Assembly: GCF_008831285.2 (NCBI RefSeq)
Contig: NW_022204508.1
Coordinates: forward strand, 992,001-1,056,000
Direction: 5' to 3'
Length of the DNA stretch: 64,000 nucleotides
Origin: Nymphaea colorata
Lineage: Eukaryota > Streptophyta > Magnoliopsida > Nymphaeales > Nymphaeaceae
This document shows, piece by piece, positions 1-16,334 of the stretch; position 1 is the first letter of the stretch, and each line of letters opens with the position of its first letter. Position numbers and translations under genes: made by a program. The notes under the pieces are model-generated. The model was not told where the DNA came from. It was given only the letters and a program-made list of their open reading frames with translations, and ran no database searches.

Positions 1-2311
1 TATGTAATAACAAGTGAAACATATTAGGTTACCTACAAGACACCAAATGAATCACTCAAATCTCATTCATTTCTATACATACCTATGATTTCAAATACTA
101 AATCATTTAATATAGACGTAACAACAAGTTAAGCACATTCAATTAAGTATGCGTGATCAAATGAATCACTTAAATCTCACTCGTATCGAGACGAGTGATT
201 TAGTGTGCGTTTGGATACAAATGAATGAGATGTAACAACATGTTCAACTTATTGAACAAACTACAAGGGATCAAACTAAACTAATCCATAGGTCTCCTTA
301 CATCCATATAAACTTGTCAGTTTTTATCATTTAAATCGTTGATCATAGATGTCATAACGAGTGAAATTCATTGGGTTATTATAAGACACCAAATGAATCA
401 CTCAAATTCATTTATTTTCACACAAACTTGTGATTTGAATTCACTTATTCTAGTAATATGGATGTAACAACAAGTTAAGCACATACAATTAAGTATGTGT
501 GATCATTTGAATCACTTAAATCACACTTGTATTGATACGAACTTGTGACTTCAATCATTTAGATCATGCACTATAGTTGTAACAATAAATTCAACTCATC
601 GGACTAACTACACGCGTTTGTATCCACATGAACATGTGATTTCAATCATTTAAATCATTCATTATATATGTATTCCAAACGAACTTCTGGTATCAAAGCC
701 ACTAGGTCATTCTATACGTAAGTAAGAAATGGTCACACAAATTCAATTAAATACAAGTGATCAATTATATGTAATAACAAGTGAAAATGAATCATTTAAT
801 CTCTCAATTAAATATATGTGATCAAATATATGTAATAACAAGTGAAACATATTAGGTTACCTACAGGACACCAAATGAATCACTCAAATCTCATTCATTT
901 TCATATAAAACCTATGATTTCAATATACTAAATCATTTAATATAGACGTAACAACAAGTTAAGCACATTCAATTAAGTATACGTAATCAAATGAATCACT
1001 TAAATCTCACTCGTATCGAGACGAGTGATTTAGTGTGCGTATGGATACAAATGAATGAGATGTAACAACATGTTCAACTTATTGAACAAACTACAAAGGA
1101 TCAAACTAAACTAATCCATAGGTCTCCTTTACATCCATATAAACTTGTGAGTTTTTATCGTTTAAATCGTTGATCATAGATGTCATAACGAGTGAAACAC
1201 ATTAAGTTAATTATAAGACACCAAATGAATCACTCAAATCTCATTTATTTTCACACAAACTTGTGATTTTAATTCACTTAATCTAGCAATATGGATGTAA
1301 CAACAAGTTAAGCACATTCAATTAAGTATGTGTGATCATTTGAATCACTTAAATCGCACTTGTATTGATACGAACTTGTGACTTCAATCATTTAGATCAT
1401 GCACTATAGTTGTAACAATAAATTCAACTCATCGGACTAACTACTCGCGTTTGTATCCACATGAACATGTGATTTCAATCATTTAAATCATTCATTATAT
1501 ATGTATTTCAAACGAACTTCTGGTATCAAAGCCACTAGGTCATTCTATACGTAAGTAAGAAATGGTCACGCACATTCAATTAAATACAAGTAATCAATTA
1601 TATGTAATAACAAGTGAAAATCAATCACTTAATCTCTCAATTAAATATAAGTGATCAAATATATGTAATAACAAGTGAAACACATTAGGTTACTTACAAG
1701 ACACCAAATGAATCACTCCAATATCATTCATTTTCATACAAACCTATCATTTTAATCTACTAAATCATTTAATATAGACGTAACAACAAGTTAAGCACAT
1801 TCAATTACGTATGTGTGATAAAATGAATCACTTAAATCCCACTCGTATTGATACGAACTTGTGATTTTAATTCCTTACATCGATCACCATAGATGTATGA
1901 ACTAGTTCAACTTATTGAACTAACTACAAGGGATCAAACTAATGCATAGGTCTCCTTTTATCCATACAAACTTGTAAGTTTTAATCATTTAAATCATTGA
2001 TCAGAGATGTAACAACAAGTGAAACACAATAGGTTAACTACAAGACACCAAATGAATCACTCGAATCTCATTCATTTTCGCACAAACTTGTGATTTCAAT
2101 CTACTAAATCATCTATTATAGACTTAACAACAAGTTAAACACATTCAATTAATTATGCACGATTATATGAATCACTTAAATCTCACTTGTATTCGTACGA
2201 ACATGTGATTTCAATCCTTTAGAACGTTTCCTATAGATGTAACAACAAATTCAACTCATCGACTAACTACACGTGTACAAATATATGACTTCAACCATTT
2301 GCTGACTATAG

Positions 2312-2501
2312 TCGTACCATACGATCAGATTTAATCGTTCATAGATCACCATAACTATTAATATATGAATACAAATTTACTTGACTTATTGTTATATCCA
2401 TGTTAAATGATTTAGTAGATTGAAATCACTGGCTTGCATGAAAATGAATGAGATTTGAGTGATTCATTTGGTGCCCTATTGTTAACATAATTCACTTGTT
2501 A
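2312..2501 (-). repeat. Reversed subunit segment A in satellite array
   Basis: Read on the minus strand this stretch gives the usual array order (caccaaatgaatcactcaaa, then a cttgtgatttcaat-like core, then aaatcattt), so about 190 bp is inverted relative to its surroundings. It is more diverged than the later copies. Confidence 0.8.
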
Positions 2502-4895
2502 AGCGCATTCAATTAAATTACAAGTGAAACACATTAGCTTAACTATATGACACCAAATGAATCACTTGTTAAGGACATCCGTATTAAGAATCATTATAAA
2601 TGTAACAACTAGTGAAACACATTAGGTAAACCATAAGATACCAAATGAATCACTCGAATCTCATTCATTTTCATACAAACTTGTGATTTCGATCTACTAA
2701 ATCATTTAATATAGATGTAACAACAAGTTAAACACATTCAATTAAGCATGCATGATCATATGAATCATTTAAATCTCACTTGTATTGGTAGGAACGCGTG
2801 ATTTCAATCCTTTAGATCGTTCACTATAGATGTAACAACAAATTCAACTCATCGGACTAATTACACGCATTCAAAGTAATGCATAGATCCCATTTGTATC
2901 CATATGAACTTGCGATTTCAATCATTCAAATCATTCATTGTAGATGTAATGACAAGTGAAATACACCAGATTAACTGTAAGGGACCAACTTAATGACCTG
3001 ACTCCCATTCATTTCCAAATGGCTACGCACACTCTATTAAATATATTGATCAAATATATGTAATAACAAGTGAAAATGAATCATTTAATCTCTCAATTAA
3101 ATATATGTGATCAAATATATGTAATAACAAGTGAAACATATTAGGTTACCTACAAGACACCAAATGAATCACTCAAATCTCATTCATTTCCATATAAAAC
3201 CTATGGTTTCAATATACTAAATCATTTAATATAGACGTAACAACAAGTTAAGCACATTGAATTAATTATACGTGATCAAATGAATCACTTAAATCTCTCT
3301 CGTATTGAGACGAGTGATTTAGTGTGCGTATGGATACAAATGAATGAGATGTAACAACATGTTCAACTTATTGAACAAACTGCAAGGGATCAAACTAAAC
3401 TAATCCATAGGTCTCCTTTACATCCATATAAACTTGTGAGTTTTTATCGTTTAAATCCTTGATCATAGATGTCATAACGTGTGAAACACATTATGTTAAT
3501 TATAAGACACCAAATGAATCACTCAAATCTCATATATTTTCACACAAACTTGTGATTTGAATTCACTTAATCTAGCAATATGGATGTAACAACAAGTTAA
3601 GCACATTCAATTAAGTATGTGTGATCGTTTGAATCACTTAAATCGCACTTGTATTGATAAGAACTTGTGATTTCAATCATTTAGATCGTCCACTATAGTT
3701 GTAACAATAAATTCAACTCATCGGACTAACTACACGCGTTTGTATCCACATGAACATGTGATTTCAATCATTTAAATCATTCATTATATATGTATTCCAA
3801 ACGAACTTCTGTTATCAAAGCCACTAGGTCATTCTATACGTAAGTAAGAAATGGTCACGCACATTCAATTAAATACAAGTGATCAATTATATGTAATAAC
3901 TAGTGAAAATGAATCACTTAATCTCTCAATTAAATATAAGTGATCAAATATATGTAATAACATGTGAAACACATTAGGTTACTTACAAGACACCACATGA
4001 ATCACTCCAATATCATTGATTTTCTTACAAACCTATGATTTTAATCTACTAAATCATTTAATATAGACGTAACAACAAGTTAAGCACATTCAATTACGAA
4101 TGTGTGATAAAATGAATCACTTAAATCCCACTCGTATTGATACGAACTTGTGATTTCAATTCCTTACATCGATCACCATAGATGTAAGAACTAGTTCAAC
4201 TTATTGAACTAACTACAAGGGATCAAACTAATGCATAGGTCTCCTTTATATCCATACAAACTTGTAAGTTTTAATCATTTAAATCATTGATCAAAGAATT
4301 AATAACAAGTGAAACACAATAGGTTAACTACAAGACACCAAATGAATCACTCGAATCTCATTCATTTTAGCACAAACTTGTGATTTCAATCTACTAAATC
4401 ATTTATTATAGACGAAACAACAAGTTAAACACATTCAATTAAGTATTCATGATTATATGAATCACTTAAATCTCACTTGTATTCATACGAACATGTGATT
4501 TCAATCCTTTAGAACATTCCCTATAGATGTAACAACAAATTCAACTTATCGGACTAACTACACGTGTACCAATAAAGTGACTTCAACCATTTGCATCCAT
4601 ATAAACTTGTGATTTCAACCATTTAAATCATTCATTATAGATGTAATAACAAGTGAAATACATTAGATTAACTATAAGGGACCAATATAGTGACTTGACT
4701 CTCATTCATTTCCAAACGGACTTCTTTTTTCAAGGCACTAAGTCATTCTATACCTATGTAACAAATGGTTACGCACATTCAATTAAATATAAGTTATCAA
4801 ATGTATGTAAGAACAAGTAAAAATGAATCACATAATCTCTCGATTAAACATAAGTGATCAAATGTACGTAATAACAAGTGAAACACATTAAGTTA

Positions 4896-4922
4896 CCTGA
4901 TAAACACACAAAAAAATGAATA

Positions 4923-4959
<37 letters not shown>

Positions 4960-5175
4960 AAGTGAAACACATAAGTAAACATGTAAACACAAATAGAAAT
5001 CACTATGAATCCCATATCATTTTATATAAATATGATTTTGAATTTATTTAATATCATTTATATTTATATTTGATTTACTAAATCATTTAATATAAGTAAC
5101 AAAAGTTAATACATTCAATTAAATATGTTTGATCAATTGAATCACTTAAATACCACTCGTATTGATGTGAACTTG
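4896..5175. other. Degraded patch with 35-base poly-A run inside the array
   Basis: A run of 35 A (4,924-4,958) interrupts an otherwise recognisable subunit. For about 200 bp after it the subunit is present only with many small losses and duplications (e.g. atatcatttatatttatatttg near 5,050), then normal array resumes. No other part of the array has such a run. It may be a consensus or gap-fill artefact, or a decayed retroposed tail. Confidence 0.7.
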
Positions 5176-7749
5176 TGCATATCCATATGAGCTTGCATTT
5201 CAATCATTTAATCATTCATTATAGATGTAATAAAAAGTGAAATACACTAGATTAATTGTAAGGGACGAACTTAATGACCTGTGACTCTCATTCATGTCCA
5301 AACGAACTTCTTATTTCAAGCCACTAAGTCATTCTATACGTATGTAACAAATGGCTACGCACACTCAATTAAATATATTGATCAAATATATGTAATAACA
5401 AGTGAAAATGAATCATTTAATCTCTCAATTAAATATATGTGATCAAATATATGTAATAACAAGTGAAACATATTTGGTCACCTACAAGACACCAAATGAA
5501 TCACTCAAATCTCATTCATTTCCACACGAACCTATGATTTCAATATACTAAATCATTTAATATAGACGTAACAACAAGTTAAGCACATTCAATTAAGTAT
5601 ACGTGATCAAATGAATCACTTAAATCTCACTCGTATTGAGACGAGTGATTTAGTGTGTGTTTGGATACAAATGAATGAGATGTAACAACATGTTCAACTT
5701 ATTGAACAAACTACAAGTGATCAAACTAAACTAATCCATAGGTCTCCTTTACATCCATATAAACTTGTGAGTTTTTATCGTTTAAATCGTTGATCATAGA
5801 TGTCATAACGAGTGAAACACATTAGGTTAATTATAAGACACCAAATGAATCACTCAAATCTCATTTATTTTCACACAAACTTGTGATTTGAATTCACTTA
5901 ATCTAGCAATATGGATGTAACAACAAGTTAAGTACATTCAATTAAGTATGTGTGATCATTTGAATCACTTAAATCGCACTTGTATTGATACGAACTTGTG
6001 ATTTCAATCCTTTAGATCGTGCACTATAGGTGTAACAATAAATTCAACTCATCGGACTAACTACACGCGTTTGTATCCACATGAACATGTGATTTCAATC
6101 ATTTAAATCATTCAATATATATGTATTGCAAACGAACTTATGGTATCAAAGCCACTAGGTCATTCTATACGAAAGTAAGAAATGGTCACACACATTCAAT
6201 TAAATACAAGTGATCAATTATATGTAATAACAAGTGAAAATGAATCACTTAATATCTCAATTAAATATAAGTGATCAAATATATGTAATAACAAGTGAAA
6301 CACATTAGGTTACTTACAAGACACCAAATGAATCACTCCAATATCATTCATTTTCATAGAAACCTATGATTTTAATCTACTAAATCATTTAATATAGACG
6401 TAACAACAAGTTAAGCACAATCAATTGCGTATGTGTGATAAAATGAATCACTTAAATCCCACTCGTATTGATACGAACTTGTGATTTCAATTCCTTACAT
6501 CGATCACCATAGAAGTAAGAACTAGTTCAACTTATTGAACTTATTACAAGGTATCAAACTAATGCATAGGTCTCCTTTATATCCATACAAACTTGTAAGT
6601 TTTAATCATTTAAATCATTGATCAAAGATGTAATAACAAGTGAAACACAATAGGTTAACTACAAGACACCAAATGAATCACTCGAATCTCATTCATTTAT
6701 GCACAAACTTGTGATATCAATCTACTAAATCATTTATTATAGACGTAACAACAAGTTAAACACATTCAATAAAGTATGCATGATTATATGAATCACTTAA
6801 ATCTCACTTGTATTCGTACGAACATGTGATTTCAATCCTTTAGAACGTTCCCCATAGATGTAACAACAAATTCAACTCATCGGACTAACTACACGTGTAC
6901 AAATATAGTGACTTCAACCATTTGTATCCATATAAACTTGTGATTTCAACCATTTAAATCATTCATTATAGATGTAAGAACAAGTGAAATACATTAGATT
7001 AACTGTAAGGGACCAATATAGTGACTTGACCCTCATTCATTTCTAAACGGACTTCTTTTTTCAAGCCACTAAGTTATTCTATACGTATGTAACAAATGGT
7101 TATGCACATTCAATAAAATATAAGTTATCAAATGTATGTAAGAACAAGTAAAAATGAATCACATAATCTCTCGATTAAACATAAGTGATCAAAATAACAA
7201 GTGAAACACATTAAGTTACCTGTAAGACACCAAATGAATCACTCGAATCCCATTCATTTTCATATAAACCTATGATTTGAATTTACTAAATCATTTAATA
7301 TAAACGTAACAACAAGTTAAGTACATTCAATTAAATATGCGTGATTAATTGAATCACTTAAATCTCACTCGTATTGATGTGAACTTGTGCATCGATCACT
7401 ATAGATGTAACAACATGTTCAACTTATCGTACAGACTAGAAAGGATCAAACTAATGCATAGGTCTCCTTTATATCCATATAAACTTGTGAGTTTTAATTA
7501 TTTAAATCATTGATCATGGATGTAATAACATGGGAAACACGTTAGATTAACTATAAGACACCAAATGAATCACTCGAATCACATTCATTTTCATAGAAAC
7601 TTGTGATTTCAGTTCACTTAATCAAGCAACATGGATGTAACAATAAGTTGAGCACATTCAATTAAGTATGTGTGATCATTTGAATCACTTAAATCGCACT
7701 TGTATTGATACGAACTTGTAATTTCAATCCTTTAGATCGTGCACTATAG

Positions 7750-7934
7750 TCGTACCAATACGAGTCAGATTTAAGTGATTCATATGATCACGGATACTTT
7801 ATTGAATGTACTTGACTTATTGTTATATCCATGTCAAATGATTTAGTAGATTGAAATCACAGGCTAGCATGAAAATGAATGAGATTTGAGTGATTCATTA
7901 GGTGCCCTATTGTTAACCTAATTCACTTGTTAAG
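7750..7934 (-). repeat. Reversed subunit segment B in satellite array
   Basis: Inverted segment of about 185 bp from gtaccaatacgagtcag to cacttgttaag. Its reverse complement matches the ordinary subunits on either side. Confidence 0.85.
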
Positions 7935-10900
7935 CACATTCAATTAAATTACAAGTGAAACACATTAGGTTAACTATATGACACCAAATGAATCACTTGT
8001 TAAGGACATCTGTATTAAAAATCATTATAAGTGCAACAACTAGTGAAACACATTAGGTAAACCATAAGACACCAAATGAATCACTCGAATTTCATTCATT
8101 TTCATACAAACTTGTGATTTCGATCTACTAAATCATTTAATATAGATGTAACAACAAGTTAAACACATTCAATTAAGCATGCATGATCATATGAATCATT
8201 TAAATCTCACTTGTATTGGTACGAATGCGTGATTTCAATCCTTTGGATAGTTCACTATAGATGTAACAACAAATTCAACTCATCGGACTAATTACACGCA
8301 TTCAAAGTAATGCATAGCTCCCATTTGTATCAATATGAGCTTGCGATTTCAATCATTTAAATCATTCATTATAGATGTAATAACAAGTGAAATATACTAG
8401 ATTAACTGTAAGCGACCAACTTAATCACCTGACCCTCATTCATTTCCAAACAAACTTCTTATTTCAAGCCACTAAGTCATTCTATACATATGTAACAAAT
8501 GGCTACGCAGACTCAATTCAATATATTGATCAAATATATGTAATAACAAGTGAAAATGAATCATTTAATCTCTCAATTAAATATATGTGATCAAATATAT
8601 GTAATAACAAGTGAAACATTTTAGGTCACCTACAAGACACCAAATGAATCACTCAAATCTCATTCATTTTCATACAACCTTATGATTTCAATATACTAAA
8701 TTATTTAGTATAGACGTAACAACAAGTTAAGCACATTCAATTAAGTATGCGTGATCAAATGAATCACTTAAATATCACTCGTATTGAGACGAGTGATTTA
8801 GTGTGCGTATGGATTCAAATGAATGAGATGTAACAACATGATTAACTTATTGAACAAACTACAAGTGATCAAACTAAACTAATCCATAGGTCTCCTTTAC
8901 ATCCATATAAACTTGTGAGTTTTTATCGTTTTAATCGTTGATCATAGATGTCATAACAAATGAAACACATTAGGTTAATTATAAGACACCAAATGAATCA
9001 CTCAAATCTCATTTATTTTCACACAAACTTGTGATTTGAATTCACTTAATCTAGCAGTATGGATGTAACAACAAGTTAAGCACATTCAATTAAGTATGTG
9101 TGATCATTTGAATCACTTAAATAGCACTTGTATTGATACGAACTTGTGATTTCAATCCTTTAGATCGTGCACTATAGTTGTAACAATAAATTCAACTCAT
9201 CGGACTAACTACACGCGTTTGTATCCACATGAACATGTGATTTCAATCATTTAAATCATTCATTATATATGTATTCCAAACGAACTTCTGGTATCAAAGC
9301 CACTAGGTCATTGTATACATACGTAAGAAATGGTCACACACATTCAATTAAATACAAGTGATCAATTATATGTAATAACAAGTGAAAATGAATCCCTTAA
9401 TCTATCAATTAAATATAAGTGATCAAATATATGTAATAACAAGTGAAACACATTAGGTTACTTACAAGACACCAAATGAATCACTCCAATATCATTCATT
9501 TTCATACAAACCTATGATTTTGATCTACTAAATCATTTAATATAGACGTAACAACAAGTTAAGCACATTCAATTACGTATGTGTGATAAAATGAATGACT
9601 TAAATCCCACTCGTATTGATACGAACTTGTAATTTCAATTCCTTACATCGATCACCATAGAAGTAAGAACTAGTTGAACTTACTACAAGGTATCAAACTA
9701 ATGCATAGGTCTCCTTTATATCCATACAAACTTGTAAGTTTTAATCATTTAAATCATTGATCAAAGATGTAATAACAAGTGAAACACAATAGGTTAACTA
9801 CAAGACACCAAATGAACGACTCGAATCTCATTCATTTTCGCATAAACTTGTGATTTCAATCTACTAAGTCATTTATTATAGACGTAACAACAAGTTAAAC
9901 ACATTCAATTAAGTATGCATGATTATATGAATCACTTAAATCTCACTTGTATTCGTACGAAAATGTGATTTCAATCCTTCAGAACGCTCCCTATAGATGT
10001 AATAACAAATTCAACTCATCGGACTAACTCCACGTGTACAAATATAGTGACTTCAACCATTTATATCCCTATAAACTTGTGATTTCAACCATTTAAATCA
10101 TTCATTATAGATGTAATAACAAGTGAAATACATTAGATTAACTGTAAGGGACCAATATAGTGACTTGACTCTCATTAATTTCCAAACGGACTTCTTTTTT
10201 CAAGCCACTAAGTCATTCTATACGTGTGTAACAAATGGTTACGCACATTCAATTAAATATAAGTTATCAAATGTATGTAAGAACAAGTAAAAATGAATCA
10301 CATAATCTCTCGATTAAACATAAGTGATCAAATGTATGTAATAACAAGTGAAACACATTAAGTTACCTATAAGACACCAAATGAATCACTCGAATCCCAT
10401 TCATTTTCATATAAACCTATGATTTGAATTTACTAAATCATTTAATATAAACGTAACAACAAGTTAAGCACATTCAATTAAGCATGTGTGATGATTTGAA
10501 TCACTTAAATCGCACTAGTATTGATACGAACTTGTGATTTCAATCCTTTAGATCGTGCACTATAGTTGTAACAATAAATTCAACTCATCGGACTAACTAC
10601 ACGCGTTTGTATCTACATGAAGATGTGATTTCAATCATTTAAATCATTCATTATATATGTATTCCAAACGAACTTCTGGTATCAAAGCCACTAGGTCATT
10701 CTGTACGTAAGTAAGAAATGGTCACGCACATTCAATTAAATACAAGTGATCAATTATATGTAATAACAAGTGAAAATGAATCACTTAATCTCTCAATTAA
10801 ATATAAGTCATCAAATATATGTAATAACAAGTGAAACACATTAGGTTACTTACAAGACACCAAATGAATCACTCCAATATCATTCATTTTCATACAAACC

Positions 10901-12293
10901 TATGATTTTAATCTACTAAATCATTTAATATAGACATAACAACAAGTTAAGCACATTCAATTACGTATGTGTGATAAAATGAATCACTTAAATTCCACTC
11001 GTATTGATACGAACTTGTGATTTCAATTCCTTACATCGATCACCATAGAAGTAAGAACTAGTTCAACTTATTTAACTTACTACAAGGTATCAAACATATG
11101 CATAGGTCTCCTTTATATCCATACAAACTTGTAAGTTTTAATCATTTAAATCATTGATCAAAGATGTAATAACAAGTGAAACACAATAGGTTAACTACAA
11201 GACACCAAATGAATTACTCGAATCTCATTCATTTTCGCATAAACTTGTGATTTCAATCTACTAAATCATTTATTATACACGTAACAACAAGTTAAACACA
11301 TTCAATTAAGTATGCATGATTATATGAATCACTTAAATCTCACTTGTATTCGTACGAACATGTGATTTCAATCCTTTAGAACGCTCCCTATAGATGTAAC
11401 AACAAATTCAACTCATCGGACTAACTACACGTGTACAAATATAGTGACTTCAACCATTTGTATCCCTATAAACTTGTGATTTCAACCATTTAAATCATTC
11501 ATTATAGATGTAATAAGAAGTGAAATACATTAGATTAACTGTAAGGGACCAATATAACGACTTGACTCTCATTCATTTCCAAACGGACTTCTTTTTTCAA
11601 GCCACTAAGTCATTCTATACGTTTGTAACAAATGGTTACGCACATTCAATTAAATATAAGTTATCAAATGTATGTAAGAACAAGTAAAAATGAATCACAT
11701 AATCTATCGATTAAACATAAGTGATCAAATGTATGTAATAACAAGTGAAACACATTAAGTTAACTGTAAGACACCAAATGAATCACTCGAATCCTATTCA
11801 TTTTCATATAAACCTATGATTTGAATTTACTAAATCATTTAATATAAACGTAACAACAAGTTAAGTACATTCAATTAAATATGCGTGATCAATTGAATCA
11901 CTTAAATCACACTCGTATTGATGTGAACTTGTGCATCGATCACTATAGATGTAACAACATGTTCAACTTATCGTACAAACTAGAAAGGATCAAACTAATG
12001 CATAGGTCTCCTTTATATCCATATAAACTTGTGAGTTTTAATTATTTAAATCATTGATCATGGATGTAATAACATGTGAAACATGTTAGATAAACTATAA
12101 GGCACCAAATGAATCACTCGAATCACGTTCATTTTCATACGAACTTGTGATTTCAGTTCACTTAATCAAGCAACATGGATGTAACAATAAGTTGAGCACT
12201 TTTAATTAAGTATGTGTGGTCATTTGAATCACTTAAATCGCACTTGTATTGATACGAACTTGTAATTTCAATCCTTTAGATCGTGCAATATAG

Positions 12294-12478
12294 TCGTACC
12301 AATACGAGTCAGATTTAAGTGATTCATATGATCACACATACTTTATTGAATGTACTTGACTTATTGTTATATCCATGTTAAATGATTTAGTAGATTGAAA
12401 TCACAGGCTTGCATGAAAATGAATGAGATTTCAGTGATTCATTTGGTGCCCTATTGTTAACCAAATTCACTTGTTAAG
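12294..12478 (-). repeat. Reversed subunit segment C in satellite array
   Basis: Same inverted segment as at 7.75 kb, with the same boundaries and flanking order. Confidence 0.85.
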
Positions 12479-15327
12479 CACATTCAATTAAATTACAAGT
12501 GAAACACATTAGGTTAACTATATGACACCAAATGAATCACTTGTTAAGGACATCCATATTAAGAATCATTATAAATGTAACAACTAGTGAAACACATCAG
12601 GTAAACCATAAGACACCAAATGAATCACTCGAATCTCATTTATTTTCATACAAACTTGTGATTTCGATCTACTAAATCATTTAATATAGTTGTAACAACA
12701 AGTTAAACACATTCAATTAAGCATGCATGATCATATGAATCATTTAAATCTCACTTGTATTTGTACGAACGCGTGATTTCAATCCTTTAGATCGTTCACT
12801 ATAGATGTAACAACAAATTCAACTCATCGGACTAATTACACGCATTCAAAGTAATGCATAGATCCCATTTGTATCCATATGAGCTTGCGATTTCAATCAT
12901 TTCAATCATTCATTATAGATGTAATAACAAGTGGCTACACACACTCAATTAAATATATTGATCAAATATATGTAATAACAAGTGAAAATGAATCATTTAA
13001 TGTCTCAATTAAATATATGTGATCAAATATATGTAATAACAAGTGAAATATATTAGGTTACCTACAAGACACCAAATGAATCACTCAAATCTCATTCATT
13101 TCCATACAAACCTATGATTTCAATATACTAAATCATTTAATATAGACGTAACAACAAGTTAAGCACATTCAATTAAGTATGCGTGATCAAATGAATCACT
13201 TAAATCTCACTCGTATTGAGACGAGTGATTTTGTGTGCGTATGGATACAAATGAATGAGATGTAACAACATGTTCAACTTATTGAACAAACTACAAGTGA
13301 TCAAACTAAACTAATCCATAGGTACATTCATATAAACTTGTGAGTTTTTATCGTTTAAATCGTTGATCATAGATGTCATAACGAGTGAAACACATTAGGT
13401 TAATTATAAGACACCAAATGAATCACTCAAATCTCATTTATTTTCACACAAACTTGTGATTTGAATTCACTTAATCAAACAATATGGATGTAACAACAAG
13501 TTAAGCACATTCAATTAAGTATGTGTGATCATTTGAATCACTTAAATCGCACTTGTATTGATACGAACTTGTGATTTCAATCCTTTAGATCGTGCACTAT
13601 AGTTGTAACAATAAATTCAACTCATCGGACTAACTACACGCGTTTGTATCCACATGAACATGCGATTTCAATCATTTAAATCATTCATTATATATGTATT
13701 CCAAACGAACTTCTGGTATCAAAGCCACTAGGTCATTGTATACGTACGTAAGAAATGGTCACACACATTCAATTAAATACAAGTCATCAATTATCTGTAA
13801 TAACAAGTGAAAATGAATCACTTAATCTCTCAATTAAATATAAGTGATCAAATATATTTAATAACAAGTGAAACACATTAGGTTACTTAAAAGACACCAA
13901 ATGAATCACTCAAATATCATTCATTTTCATACAAACCTATGATTTTAATCTACTAAATCATTTAATATAGACGTAACAACAAGTTAAGCACATTCAATTA
14001 TGTATGTGTGATAAAATGAATCACTTAAATCCCACTCGTATTGATACGAACTTGTGATTTCAATTCCTTACATCGATCACCATAGAAGTAAGAACTAGTT
14101 CAACTTATTGAACTTACTACAAGGTATCAAACTAATGCATAGGTCTCCTTTATATCCATACAAACTTGTAAGTTTTAATCATTTAAATCATTGATCAAAG
14201 ATGTAATAACAAGAGAAACACAATAGGTTAACTACAAGACACCAAATGAATCACTCGAATTTCATTCATTTTTGCACAAACTTGTGATTTCAATCTACTA
14301 AATCATTTATTATAGACGTAACAACAAGTTAAACACATTCAATTAAGTATGCATGATTATATGAATGACTTAAATCTCACTTGTATTCGTACGAACATGT
14401 GATTTTAATCCTTTAGAACCTTCCCTATTGATGTAACAACAAATTCAACTCATCGGACTAACTACATGTGTACAAATATAGTGACTTCAACCATTTCTAT
14501 CCATATAAACTTGTGATTTCAACCATTTAAATCATTCATTATAGATGTAATAACAGGTGAAATACATTAGATTAATTATAAGGGACCAATATACTAACTT
14601 GACTCTCATTCATTTCCAAACGGACTTCTTTTTTCAAGCCACTAAGTCATTCTATACGTATATAACAAATGGTTACGCACATTCAATTAAATATAAGTTA
14701 TCAAATGTATGTAAGAACAAGTAAAAATGAATCACATAGTCTCTCGATTAAACATAAGTGATCAAATGTATGTAATAACAAGTGAAACACATTAAGTTAC
14801 CTGTAAGACACCAAATGAATCACTCGAATCCCATTCATTTTCATATAAACCTATGATTTGAAGTTACTAAATCATTTAATATAAACGCAACAAGTTAAGT
14901 ACATTCAATTAAATATGTGTGATCAATTGAATCACTTAAATCCCACTCGTATTGATGTGAACTTGTGCATCGATCACTATAGATGTAACAACATGTTCAA
15001 CTTATCGTACAAACTAGAAAGGATCAAACTAATGCATAGGTCTCCTTTATATTCATATAAACTTGTGAGTTTTAATTATTTAAATCATTGATCATGGATG
15101 TAATAACATGTGAAACACATTTAATTAACTATAAGACACCAAATGAATCACTCGAACCACATTCATTTTCACACAAACTTGCGATTTCAATTCACTTAAT
15201 CAAGCAACATGGATGTAACAATAAGTTGAGCACATTCAATTAAGTATGTGTGACCATTTGAATCACTTAAATCGCACTTGTATTGATACGAACTTGTAAT
15301 TTCAATCCTTTAGATCGTGCACTATAG

Positions 15328-15512
15328 TCGTACCAATACGAGTCAGATTTAAGGGATTCATATGATCACGCATACTTTATTGAATGTACTTGACTAATTG
15401 TTATATCCATGTTAAATGATTTAGTAGATTGAAATCATAGGCTTGCGTGAAAATGAATGAGATTTGTGTGATTCATTTGGTGCCCTATTGTTAACCTAAT
15501 TCACTTGTTAAG
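15328..15512 (-). repeat. Reversed subunit segment D in satellite array
   Basis: Same inverted segment and boundaries. It lies about 3.03 kb after segment C. Confidence 0.85.
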
Positions 15513-16334
15513 CACATTCAATTAAATTACAAGTGAAACACATTAGCTTAACTATATGACACCAAATGAATCACTTGTTAAGGACATCCGTATTAAGAAT
15601 CATTATAAATGTAACAACTAGTGAAACACATTAGGTAAACCATACGACACCAAATGAATCACTCGAATCTCATTCATTTTCATACAAACTTGTGATTTCG
15701 ATCTACTAAATCATTTAATATAGATGTAACAACAAGTTAAACACATTCAATTAAGCATGCATGATCATATGAATCATTTAAATCTCACTTGTATTAGTAC
15801 GAACACGTGATTTCAATCCCTTAGATCGTTCACTATAGATGTAACAACAAATTCAACTCATCGGACTAATTACACGCATTCAAAGTAATGCATAGATCCC
15901 ATTTGTGTCCAGATGAACTTGCGATTTCAATCATTTAAATCATTCATTATGGATGTAATAACAAGGGAAATACACTAGATTAACTGTAAGGGACCAACTT
16001 AATGACTTGACTCATTCATTTCCAAACGAACTTCTTATTTCAAGCCACTAAGTCATTCTATACGTATGTAACAAATGGCTACGCACACTCAATTAAATAT
16101 ATTGATCAAATATATGTAATAACAAGTGAAAATGAATCATTTAATCTCTCAATTAAATATATGTGATCAAATATATGTAATAACAAGTGAAACATATTAG
16201 GTTACCTACAAGACACCAAATGAATCACTCAAATCTCATTCATTTTCATACAAACCTATGATTTCAATATACTAAATCATTTAATATAGACGTAACAACA
16301 AGTTAAGCACATTCAATTAAGTATGCGTGATCAA

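Noticed and set aside
8387-8590. 67-codon open frame, nearly the same at 25,836 and 27,547
   Set aside because: All three are the same segment of the satellite read in frame. Most other copies of the segment do not keep the frame, and no domain is seen.
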